Source: Ceratothoa steindachneri
Lineage: Eukaryota > Arthropoda > Malacostraca > Isopoda > Cymothoidae
Reading direction: 5' to 3'
Assembly: GCA_963969495.1 (NCBI GenBank)
Contig: OZ018321.1
Coordinates: 70,136,286-70,200,285, forward strand
Length of the DNA: 64,000 nucleotides
The position numbers and the translations under genes are program-made. Within the stretch, counting starts at the first letter, position 1. Each line of letters starts with the position of its first letter. The notes under the pieces are model-generated. The model did not search any database. It worked only from the letters and a program-made list of their open reading frames with translations, and had not been told where the DNA came from. Positions 1 through 9,889 of the stretch are shown here, piece after piece.

Positions 1-600
1 ATACATCTCCTTGGATATTTATGCATCTCGTTTACATGTTTTTGACTTGTTATATATCTCAGAACAGATTGTTTTTATTTTATCTACCATCAGAGCAAAG
101 ACGAAGTCCAGAAAATCTGCCCGATGTGAGATGATAAATTGATTCTCCTTTTGGAATTAGTCCCTGAGAATTAGAAAGGGATAGCTTTGGTTTATAGAAC
201 AGTCAGCAAGGCCCCAAACAGCGAAATTACAAAGCCCCAATCTATATGTGAGGTTAATACAAGCCAAAGATATTAAAGAAAACAAAGTAAAAACAAAGAA
301 ATATAAAACGATGACAACAATAAAAAATGACTAAAAATCTGCATGGTTCAGGTGCCGGAAAGAGACCAACCTTTTCTGGGGCCTTATCATGAATCAATCA
401 TTTACATAATTAAATACTGGGGAGAAAGCCTGTTTCTCCTTCCAAAATCAATCAAACTACATTCCTATGTGCAAGAGTCCTATCCTAGGAACCGAAAAGG
501 CAGGAGCTACCCTGTATTTCACCATAATAAGACAGCTACCCCTCACAAAACTCCCCAATACTTGGCCTTTTAAACTAATTGTCCTATTCATATAATAAAG
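1..600. other. AT-rich sequence, nothing recognised
   Basis: I see no gene, RNA or repeat structure here. The short open frame near 343-573 has no recognisable motif and ordinary AT-rich composition. Confidence 0.6.
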
Positions 601-602
601 AT

Positions 603-1155
603 GATATTGGGAGTAGGTCAATGGAAAATATCCCGGTGCAAGTGCAGCAAAAAGTCAAATTCTTTTCCATCCTCTCCCATCTTCTTTGTCATGGCCCATA
701 AAGAATGTCTTGATTCTTGCTTTGTAGTCACAATGGGATAGTTCAAGTTGCCATTCTGGAGGCTTACTCTGTGTAGACAACCTGCAGCTCTCTTCACTGC
801 ACTTATCTCATCCAATTCCCAATATCTTGGAACCCAGCAAGAGACAATCTCTTCATCATCTCGAATCGCAAAAGCCATGGAGATGTAAATATTCCAAGGT
901 CTCTAGGGCTCTTAGCGCACTTTTTGAGTCGCTCTGAATTAATAATTAACTTGCTGCATATTACAACTAGATCGGCCGTGAAGAAGGAAGCTGCGCCCAG
1001 AATAGCCTTACCGGGTTCAAACATTGAGGAGATGGGATGGGTAACATGGAAGCAATCTCACTTTTCAGACTTACAAATATCCTTGTTCCGTGGCACGACT
1101 CCTGTGTGACATATGAGCTTGAAGAAATATGAGTCAATACTGCAAATAGTTCCAA
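603..1155 (-). pseudogene. Eroded RNase H domain of an I-like LINE
   Basis: Read on the minus strand, pieces of translation align by eye with the better-preserved RNase H domain at 47.5-48.4 kb in this window. 'FEPGKAILGAASFFTADLV' matches 'FEVSGALPGAVSVFTAELV', which carries the second acidic residue. 'DDEEIVSCWVPRYWELDE' corresponds to the 'IIFCWVPGHVGIAGNERAD' block. The match continues in order to a counterpart of 'APRLFP'. Two overlapping frames are needed, so there is at least one frameshift, and the catalytic 'GNERAD' block is lost. The N-terminal TDGS motif is not legible. It is an old fragment of the same family as the LINE at 47-59 kb; no flanking duplication was found. Confidence 0.65.
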
Positions 1156-1516
1156 AACTTTTGTAGCAGAATCCTAGGGTAAAAAGTTTAAATGTTGTAT
1201 CCTATTAGGTTGGGTAGAACCATCGATCCACCTTGCTGAGATTTAGTCCTATCTCACAGAGAGGTTTCTTTGCCATAAGGATTAATGCATCTTTTGCCTA
1301 CATAGGAACAGTCGAGATCAGTTTGGAAGAAAATGATAACATTTAGCAAAGGTTAAATACACTTGTACAACTGCATGTTGCACTATACACGAATTAAGAT
1401 ACGCAAGAAGCCGAGTGCACGCAACAAAGTCCCTTCTTCCTGGTCCGCCTTTCCCTCTATCCGAGTGTACATGCCACAATTCCCTCCCCTACATCTGGAC
1501 CCAATATACATGCTTA

Positions 1517-1722
1517 CACTCTTTATAATAATAATCAAAATAACTCTCTTACAACTAGAGCCCATAGGCAGGTTTAGTCACATTCATAATAATAAAATAA
1601 TAGTCGTAATATCCCGGAGACCCATAAACAGGAGTGGTTACCTTTATATTAATAATCAAAACAATAGTTTTACCGCTAGAGCCCATATACCGTTTTATTC
1701 GCCTTTATAATAATAATTTATT
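1517..1722. repeat. Degenerate tandem repeat, unit about 62 bp, about 3.3 copies
   Basis: Three diverged units follow one another. Each has a TTATAATAATAATCAAAATAA-type segment, then a GAGCCCATA or GAGACCCATA block, then a short T/G-rich spacer. A fourth partial unit ends the array. The open frame across it (1363-1710) is a by-product of the repeat. Nothing is recognised in the flanks 1156-1516 and 1723-2588. Confidence 0.6.
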
Positions 1723-2588
1723 ATGTTTTTTCGTGTTTTTTTTTGTTGCCAACAAATAATATCAATCTTCATTCCTCTTCAAGGACTCGCTCCATTCAAA
1801 CATGATCATGCTTCTTCTTTAATACTTTCTTTACTTCTTTACATATAAATAAAGTGGAATATCCAACAAATAATATTGAAATAATTACAATACTATTATG
1901 TCGTATGATATTATATCTTCAGTTACCGAGTTTATAGTGAGACCTTTACCAGACAAATGAAATTGAAATCCCTTTCGACTTTGATGCAAAGAGCTTAGAA
2001 TTTTGGTCCTGAAGAACAAAAGAAGTCTGCATAAGTTGTAGCTCCAGATGAGGCTTTTATCTCACGGAAAGATGTCCTTGAAAGCTGCCCACTGATGGTT
2101 CAGAGTCACAGGGTGTAGAAATGAAGATCACACTATCCGTATTGCAATATAAATGTCTCTCAATAAGAAGAGAAAGAATTGAGTAAAGCTGCATATATTC
2201 TTGCGTATGAAGTCGTGAATGCCGCTAATGGGTGTTTATTACAGGAGATTCCACATCCGATAACTCTGTATAGTCGTACTTCGCGATGAAAGCGTTTCTA
2301 ACCACATCGAGAAAAGTGTACTGTATTGTATCATATATGAGTAAGTTAATGACATCAGGATCAGTGCTGCAGGTTGATGTGATTTCTTCACGAAATCTTT
2401 GCCAAAATATTCCGTCAAAACTGTAAAAAATATATTCTTAATTTAGCATTATATGAGTTAGTTTTTACTCTATCCAAAGTTTATATTTCTTACTGTCTAT
2501 GTAGAGAGTAAAATAGATATTCCAAGAACGCAAAACTATTAATATCACCCTATAATTTTATTTTTTAAAAACTAAACCCATGTTTATA

Positions 2589-3914
2589 CAGGGTGGGGCC
2601 GAAAGGGTGCCTCTATTTTAAAGGTTAATGAAAAAAAAACATATGAAGATACAAGAAAAGACTTCGTATCTCTATAGAGTATATTAAATGCCATTTATTT
2701 TCTGTTCCAGGTAGTACCCACCGTGGTCTGAAGTGGATAGCATCCTGCATTTGTTGTGGAAGAGTTTCTCAAGAGCGGTGAGTCCGTCGCAACAACGCAA
2801 CGTTCCTTCCGATAAAACTTTGTACGTCGTCGTAATGATCCCGTACTGGATGGAATAACAATTCGTACGGTGGGTTTCTAACTTTAGACCAACATCATTG
2901 GCTTTAAACTAGAAGAGTCCTGGCCGTCCTAGGACCGATACAGGGCTATAAAATGTTGCAACTGTGACATCTTCAATACAGCAAGCTCCGAGACATTGAG
3001 CACGAAAACACGCATCTGCTTTGTACATGTTCATTCGAAGTGTTCGCACAATCTTACACAGCTCTCTCCACATTTATCCCTATAAAATGATTCTTACAGG
3101 AGCTAAGCCAGAGAGATTATGAAACCCGCAACAACTTTGTGTCGGGACAATCTCGAGACTATCCTCCCAACAGCTGTTCTGATCTGCAGTGATGAAGCGC
3201 ACTTCCATTTATCGGGGATCGTTAATAAACATAACTTTCGATACTGGTCAGTCAATAACCCTCGCGAACTTCACGACCGACCACTCCACAGAGCGAAGGT
3301 TACTGCCTGCTGTGCCATTGGTGATTTCGGCATGTGGGGTCCTTATTCTTTCGAAGAAGAAGGTGTTACATTAATTGTTACATCGGACTGTTATTATGAA
3401 CTTCTCGAAAGGTTTCTCTATCCTAAAGTCGTCCAGTTACTCTCCGCTCATAATCCGGATGATGTATGGTTCCAACAAGATAGTGCCACATCGCATACAT
3501 CTCGACGTTCAGTCGGAGTCTTCCGTAAGATGTTTCCGGGTCATCTTATTTATCTGCGAGGCGATATTGGGTAGCCTCAACGTTCCCAGGATTTAGCCTC
3601 TTGTCATTTTTTTCTATGGGGGCACCTCAGATCACGAGTGTATCAACACCGGCCAGCAACTGTAGAAAATCTAAATGCCGCAATAACTCAGGAAATCAAT
3701 GCAATTCCACAGGAGATGGTTCAAAGCGCAATGCTGAACTTTTGAGAGAGACTTCAAAACTGCATCGACATTGGCAGTGATACAATTTTCAAAACCACTT
3801 GAATCACAATGGCATTTAATGTACTTATAATAAATACATAGTTTATTACGGAATGATCATGTGTTTGTTTTGTATTAACCTTTGATATCGGGGCAACCTT
3901 TCTGCCCCACCTGG
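2589..3914 (+). mobile_element. Complete but inactive Tc1/mariner-type transposon (DD41D-like)
   Basis: The ends are inverted repeats of about 41 bp. The left end starts CAGGGTGGGGCCGAAAGG at 2589. The reverse complement of the right end starts CCAGGTGGGGCAGAAAGG, and both arms finish in AAAGGTTAA, with roughly 80% identity by eye. TA lies immediately outside each end (2587-2588 and 3915-3916), as expected for TA target duplication in this superfamily. Length 1326 bp is normal. The interior carries a transposase remnant (2740-3801). TIRs, TA flanks and the transposase agree, so the call is strong; the DD41D subgroup assignment rests on residue spacing alone. Confidence 0.9.
2740..3801 (+). 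pseudogene. Mariner-type transposase pseudogene
   Basis: The best-preserved part is 3119-3574. It carries 'SDEAHFHLSG' (first catalytic Asp) and 'VWFQQDSATSHTS' (second catalytic Asp). The frame meets TAG at 3572-3574, where relatives have Trp in 'GDIGWPPRS', then continues in frame through 'SQDLASCHFFLWG' to a TGA near 3741 and 'IDIGSDTIFKTT' at the end. The residue aligned with the third catalytic Asp is His (CHFFLW instead of CDFFLW), 41 residues after the second Asp. Upstream (about 2745-2960) a helix-turn-helix-type N-terminus can be followed ('GESVATTQRSFR', 'RRNDPVLDGITIRTV') with several stops. Stops plus a lost catalytic residue mean no active transposase. Confidence 0.85.
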
Positions 3915-4379
3915 TATATCCTTGACATTAAAGACTATACTGAAATTAGAGACACCCCACGAATTGCAATATATTATTATAATAAATTTTATAATATATT
4001 ACTTGCTGAGGCAGATTTCGGCTCGGAATCGCTTTCATGCATTTTTCCCCACTCGTTCTTTCTTAATATTTATACTTTCCTTTTAATTCTCCATATCAAC
4101 GAAAATTATTTTATCTTCCTCCGTCTCAACTCTACGAGGGAATCCAGATGCATCAATTATATTGTAACAAAAGTTGCCCGCTTAGGCTCCACAGTTCTAG
4201 AGATGAAGAAGGTAATATTAGTGTTAATTGCAAGTTTCAATTTAGGAGTTGTATAAACTTATTTTATCTACAGTCATTGTTCAGTGTGGGAGCATGAAAC
4301 TAAATACGCCGTTATCACACAGAATTTCCCTAGTCAAAACGGATCAGCGCAGCTTTATTTAATTTAGGGTGCTTTATTA
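3915..4379. other. AT-rich spacer, nothing recognised
   Basis: No motif or repeat structure seen. The open frame 3882-4256 starts inside the transposon's right end and has no recognisable domain. Confidence 0.5.
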
Positions 4380-5340
4380 CCGTCTTCACCCAGTTTGATA
4401 ACCCCATCCCGCTCTGAAGCTCAGCAGCCGCGTTCTTCTTCGCCTCTTTTGTGGTAGAAGGGAATCTCGCTTATTTTCCTTTGGCCTCGTCGATGCTCCG
4501 AAATTATCAAGCTCCATGTTTACTCAAGCCGCGTCCGGTATCCCTTAGGACGCCTTGCTGCGCACAGCCTTCTGATGACTATGGCTGTGGCTCCTATTTA
4601 AGGTGATCTCTGCAAAACTTCAGCACATAGTGAGAGCCAGATCTTCTTGCCATATAGCTCTGAGTATCTGTCCACCGTGTAGTGGTCCCCTCGCCTTTGT
4701 AATTTCGTCAGCAGATCGTCTTCGCGTAATCCGCTCTGATTAGAGGAAGATTACAGGAACTCCGTTTACGCCCCAGAAGATTGTTCTGGATTTCACTTGT
4801 CTCACTACATTGGTTAAACTTCCTGCCGTCCCCAGATGAATCTCGATTTGTGATTACTTCTCCCTGGAGCCCGAGGTAATTTCAACCGCCTTCGTAGTCT
4901 CTCTGGACGCCTTCGCATCGGGACCGCATCGACGAGGACCTGGCTATTGGTCTTCCACCTCCCCAGTTCATCCACCAGAGATAACCAAGAATCCTTTCGT
5001 CGTAAGTCCCACCTCTCAATTTCCAGTCCTCTGATGAATTTCCCCATTTTGTGTAACGCCAATAGACTTACTAAGGAGAATCTTTCTTCTATAGAACAGT
5101 TCAAATCTAGACTTGATGATGCAATGCATGAATTTGTATAGAACGTAATGTCGAGTAAAGTATCAAAGTAAGTTAGATGAGTTTCAGTTTTTCTATTCAA
5201 ATTTCTGATTGTATCCATCCACATTTTCAGCAAAATCAGGTATGCTCTTCTCGTTCTTTGCACGACAAAGTGGATGGGAGGGGTAGGTAGAAAGAGCCTT
5301 CATCTGCGCTATGCCACAGGTTAGGGCTTTCCCAAAATAG
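4380..5340 (-). other. Unassigned, weakly coding-like region
   Basis: This stretch is less AT-rich than its surroundings. On the minus strand it has a 149-codon frame (4814-5263) rich in Arg and Lys, including 'WLSLVDELGRWKT' and 'RRRPERLRRRLKLPR'. Further down the same strand another frame has 'DHYTVDRYSELYGKK' before stops appear. I cannot match it to a family. It could be an eroded retroelement ORF or an old exon. The frame-to-frame drift argues against an intact gene. Confidence 0.3.
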
Positions 5341-5361
5341 TACCTCCTCGTATGGTCAGCA

Positions 5362-6640
5362 ATGTCCTTTGAGTTACTACTATTAGTTGTGACTCAAGGT
5401 GACTTTCGTAATCTGACTCTCTCACTCTATCGCTGTCGAAATCTTTCGCTCTCTCACTCTCTCGGTATCTTTATTCTTTCGTTCTTTCAATCTCTTGTTA
5501 TCTTTAATCTTTCGCTCACCTACTCTCACGCTCTATCACTCTCTCGATCTCCCCGAATCTCACTCTCTCTGTCTTCACTTAAAAACACTCGTTGTCTCAC
5601 TCTCTAAATCTCTCACTTTTCGCTCTCTCATTATCTCACTCACTTACGCTCTATCTCTCTATCTATGTATGTATCTTTCTTTCAGTTTCATGCTCTCACG
5701 CTATCGGTCTCTCGCTCTAAATATATTTCTAATTCTTTGAGTCTCTCCGCTTTCTCTCGCTTTCACTTTCTCTGGTCCGATTTCTATCCCACTCTCTAAA
5801 TAAAAAAAGAAGACTTATCACTCTCTTGCTGTCGCCTTTCCTCGTTTCAATCTTTTTTCTAGTTTTGACTGATCTTTTTTCGGTTTTTGCTATTCTCTTT
5901 TCTAATTTATACTTTTCTCTTTCCTTCCTTCACTCTTTTCTCCTCTTTAACCATTTTCTCTTTTTTTTACATTTCATCCTTTGTGTTTTTTGCAACTTTT
6001 ACTCTTTTCAACTTTTCTCATTTATCTACCGCTTTTTTTCCCCTTTTTATTTTTCACCTATCTCTTTTTTGTTTTTCTTTTTTCTCTATTTATCTTCTTC
6101 TTATTTTATTTTTTCTCCTTTTTAATATTTCTATTTACATTTTCTCTATTTTTAATCATTTTCTCTTTTTAACTTTTCCACAAGGTTTTTTGATACCTTT
6201 TCTTTTCTTCCTTTCTCTTCTGCTGTTTTCTCTTTCTTTTTTGTATTTTTTTCTTTTCTCATTTTTCATATTTTCACTTTTTCTATTTCTGTGTCTTTCG
6301 ATTTTCTTTTTCTTCGTTCTCTTTTCTATTTTATTATTTCTCTTTTCACTTGTCGATTTTGTGTTTTCTATTTTGTCATTTATTTTTATCTATTCTTCTT
6401 TCCCTATTTTACCTATCTCTATCTGTTTTTCTCTTTTCCTATTTTTTCTCTTTTTGCGCTTTATCTCCTTTTCTTTTGCCTTTTCCTCATTTTTCTTCAT
6501 TTTCTCTTTTGCCCTTTTCCTTTTTTCTATTTCTTCTTTCCAACTTTTCCTCTTTCCTTCTTTCCACTTTTCTCTTTAAATCTTTTCTTCTTTTTTTTAT
6601 CTTTTCTCTTCTCTCTTCTTCTCTTCCTTTTTTCCCATAT
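5362..6640 (+). repeat. Long polypyrimidine (C/T) tract, left part
   Basis: About 1.28 kb is almost purely C and T on the plus strand. It begins as CTCTCACTCTCT-type repeats and grades into TTTTCTCTTTTC-type sequence. The Phe/Ser/Leu-rich open frames across it (for example 5887-6579) simply reflect the absence of A and G, and are not genes. Such mirror-symmetric homopyrimidine DNA can in principle form triplex structures. Confidence 0.9.
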
Positions 6641-6736
6641 GCGCTAGTGCGGATTCGAGGAGCTCAAGCATCTCCCCTACAGTCACGATGTAGCCCCTAA
6701 CTACTACTTTTTATTCCGCCAGCTCAAGCCTGCACT

Positions 6737-6958
6737 GCGTGGACGCCGGTTTGGGGACGATGAAGATGTCCAGCTCGCCGTCCAGGAATGGATTGAAGAG
6801 CAGTCGGGAGATTTCTGGTTGTCGGGAATTCGAAGCCTCAAGGAGAAGTGGTGCAAGTGCATTAAGGTCGAGTGTAGTTATATGGAAAAATAATAAAACA
6901 CGTTACCTCATATCTCGTTTCCTTATATCCGAATTGCAAAACTTATTGCCCACCCCTC
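6737..6958 (-). repeat. Dispersed repeat, copy 1, with a minus-strand reading frame
   Basis: About 220 bp recurs at 35598-35818 with roughly 84% identity by eye, over exactly the same limits (GTGGACGCC at one end, AACTTATTGCC at the other). On the minus strand both copies encode an alignable peptide. Here it includes 'TTLDLNALAPLLLEASNS' and 'GELDIFIVPKPAS'. The upstream 'GNKFCNSDIRK' is also shared, but this copy has a stop in between. Family not recognised. Confidence 0.6.
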
Positions 6959-6959
6959 C

Positions 6960-8170
6960 TATTCAGACGAGGGCGCCACGGCCTAACCAATTTACTCAAT
7001 TTTTTCATAACATGATTTGCATCTTCGATGAAACTAGAGCGGCGGATATAATCTACATTGGCCTTATAAAGGGCTTTGATAAAGTCCCACAAAAAAGGCT
7101 ATTGATCAAAATTAGAGCAAGTAGAGTGACGGAAAACATAGTAAAATGGATTATAAACTGCTATTAAATCCTTTACAACGGGTTGTTGTAATTTGGGCGT
7201 ACTCAGAGTCGGCCTCAAAGGCGGGGTTCCTCAGGGGTCAGTCATGGGCCCATTATTATTTACTATTTATATTTAAGACCTGGATAATGGAGGGATTAGT
7301 AGAATCTATAAGTATTCGGATGACACGAAGCTAGGAAGCCGACCCCTTTCTAGATCAGAAGCTGAGGAAATGCACAGAAACCTTGATAAAATTATTCTCG
7401 AGTGAGCGGAAGCAATGCGCAGAATCTTGTACGAAATGAAACCGAATGCTAGTATATATTGCTCGGAATTTCACTTTCGAATATGGGGTTCAACGTTGTG
7501 CTTCCTACCTAAACAAGAATATAGCACAGTTAGAAGGAATGCAATGTACGGCTACTAAACTAGTTCCTGGATTTCGAAACAAACCGTACGAAGAGAGACT
7601 CGGCTCTTTAAATCTACTACCTCTTGAAAGTAGATGATTTCTTCGACAATAGATCGAGGTATCTAAAATCTTAAATGGATTTACTAATATTGATTATAGA
7701 ATTTTTTTGAGATGGAATAAATAACTTCACTTTTAAGATCACTCAAACCTTCCCCGTGGTGTAGTAACAAACACGTCAGTAAATATGTTCAAAAAACGAC
7801 TTGGTGATTACTTGAATAGTGTAAATATAACATAGCAAGAGCAAAAGTTAAAACGTCATACATACTCGTATAATGAGTTAAGGAATAAAATGAAATGATC
7901 AATAAAAATATGCCAGTGACGCTTCCCTGCATGGCATGGAAAGAATGTTAATTACCTCTTTCCTTTTATGTCTGTCCTATACCTACATTATTTTCATTAC
8001 TAGCAGGAAAGGCCTACTGGTGAAAGAGTACTGCCCCCCTATTCCCTGTTCGGACGAGCGTGTACGTGCATTTTAAGGGAAAATTGAACCTTTATATCAA
8101 AGAGTACACATATAGATAAGTGTGTACGGTTGAATTAAAATAGGTACAAAACATAATGTTTAAATAGGAG
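6960..8170 (+). mobile_element. 5'-truncated CR1-family LINE (second copy of CR1-A)
   Basis: This copy matches the minus-strand element at 41.8-44.1 kb. It opens near 'FHNMICIFDETRAADIIY' (RT fingers). It then shows 'GFDKVPQKRLLIKIRASRV', a degenerate 'QGSVMGPLLF' region in a different frame, and 'YIARNFTFEYGVQRCASYL' with 'LRSLNLL'-type C-terminal sequence (7446-7637). The shared 3' UTR follows, including the block around 7900-8010 and the end near 8100-8160. Several frameshifts and stops, plus a deletion around the FADD box, make it a dead copy. It interrupts the polypyrimidine block together with the repeat just upstream. Confidence 0.85.
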
Positions 8171-8284
8171 AAGATAATAAGCATGATATACTATCATAGG
8201 ATAGTGGTAGTTTAACATCGTCTGGGTAAGCGGACTGACCTTTAACGGTTCATAGGGTCCTTGCTGGTCCTTGTTGCTGTAGTT

Positions 8285-9888
8285 TTGTAATTCTCTTTTT
8301 GATTTTCACTTTTATGCTTTACTCTTTTTCTTTTTGTCTACTTTCTCCTATTTCCTTTTTATCTTTTATTTTAGTTCATTTTTCAAGTTTTGGGGTTTTC
8401 ACTTTTTCTCTCTTACTTTTCTATTACACTCTTCTTTCGCTTTCTTGTTATACTTTTGCTATATTTTGGGTTTTTCTCCTTTTCTCTTTTGTTCTTTGAA
8501 AAATTTCTCCTGTTTGTTTTCTTTTCAGGTTTTCTGATTTTTCTTTTTGCTCTCCTCTTTTTCTCGGTCCTACTTTTTGTTGATCAAAATTCTCTTCTCT
8601 TTGATCATAACACTTTGGTATTTCTCTCTTTCACTCTTTCTCTGAGTGTGTTTCTGTTTCTTTCCCCCTTTTTTATTTTTCCTTTTTTCTCATTTTAACT
8701 TTTCTTTCTTTCCTTTTTTATTTCTCACTTCCTTTTTTGTCTTTATTTTTCCATTTTCTCTCATTCTTTTATTTTCTCTTTTCTTATTTTTTTATCTCTC
8801 TCTTTTTCACTTTTTCTATTTTTCACTTTTTCTGTTTTCAGTTTTCTCTATCATTCTTTTCTTGTTTACGATTTCTTTTATCTCTTTTGTATTTTCTTGT
8901 TTTGTGTTTTTCTCTGTTTCTATTTTTCTCTTTGTATTTTATATTTATTCTCTTTTCTTTTTATCTATCTCTTTTTTCTTTTTCTCCATTACTCTTTAGA
9001 TTTTTCTACTTTACTTTTTTCTTTTTCTCTTTTCTTTTTTTTCTTGCCCTTTTGCTCTCTTTAATTTTGCTCCTTTTCTCGTTCACCTTTTCTTATTTTC
9101 TCCTGTCTCTTTCTATCTTTCTTTTTTCTTTCTTTTTTCTTCTTTTCTCTCTTTCTCACTTTTTTCATTAATTTTTCTCCTTCGCTTCTCTTTCTCTCTT
9201 TCCTCTTATTTTCCTCTCCTTTCTTTTGTTGACTTTTACTCGTTTTTCGATTTATCTCTTTCGGCTAATTTTTTTAATCAAATTTATCTTCTTATTTTCT
9301 TCTTCCTTCTTTTCATTTTGCTCTATTTTCTTTTTTCTGTTCTTTCTTTTTCTCCTATCTTCTCCCTCTTTTTCTCTGTTTTGCTTTTATCCCTTTACTT
9401 TCACTTTTTCTCTCCATTACTCTTGCTCTCTTTGTTACTCTCTTTCTCTGTTTTATTTTTCATTTATGGCAAATTATCATTTCCTCCTTCCTATTTCTAT
9501 TCCAGGCTTTTTCTCCTTTTCTTTTCTGTATTTTATTTTCTCATTTTATTTTTATCATTTTCTCCAATTCTTTTTTTTCTTTTTCTTGTTTCTCTTTTCT
9601 CTCTTTTTTCTCTTTTACTATTTTTCTCGGTTCTTCTTATTTTTTAGTTTCTCTTTTCTCTCTTTTATCATTTTCTATTCCAGGCTTTTTCTCCTTTTCT
9701 TTTCTGTATTTTATTTTCTCATTTTATTTTTATCATTTTCTCCAATTCTTTTTTTTCTTTTTCTTGTTTCTCTTTTCTCTCTTTTTTCTCTTTTACTATT
9801 TTTCTCGGTTCTTCTTATTTTTTAGTTTCTCTTTTCTCTCTTTTATCATTTTCTTTTACTCTTTTCTTCGTTTTCTCTTTTTTTTCAT
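8285..9888 (+). repeat. Long polypyrimidine (C/T) tract, right part, with an internal 178-bp tandem duplication
   Basis: About 1.6 kb of almost pure C/T. Near the right end a unit beginning TATTCCAGGCTTTTTCTCC is tandemly duplicated (first copy near 9499, second near 9677; period 178 bp). The duplication makes two different reading frames end in the same peptide. The Phe-rich frames here are composition artefacts. This and the left tract probably were one block before the CR1 insertion. Confidence 0.85.
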
Positions 9889-9889
9889 A

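Noticed and set aside
5887..6579. 230-codon Phe/Leu/Ser-rich open frame, and similar frames at 8299-9825, that look like membrane proteins
   Set aside because: They come from the polypyrimidine tract, which cannot encode stops; overlapping frames are equally open and no motif is present.
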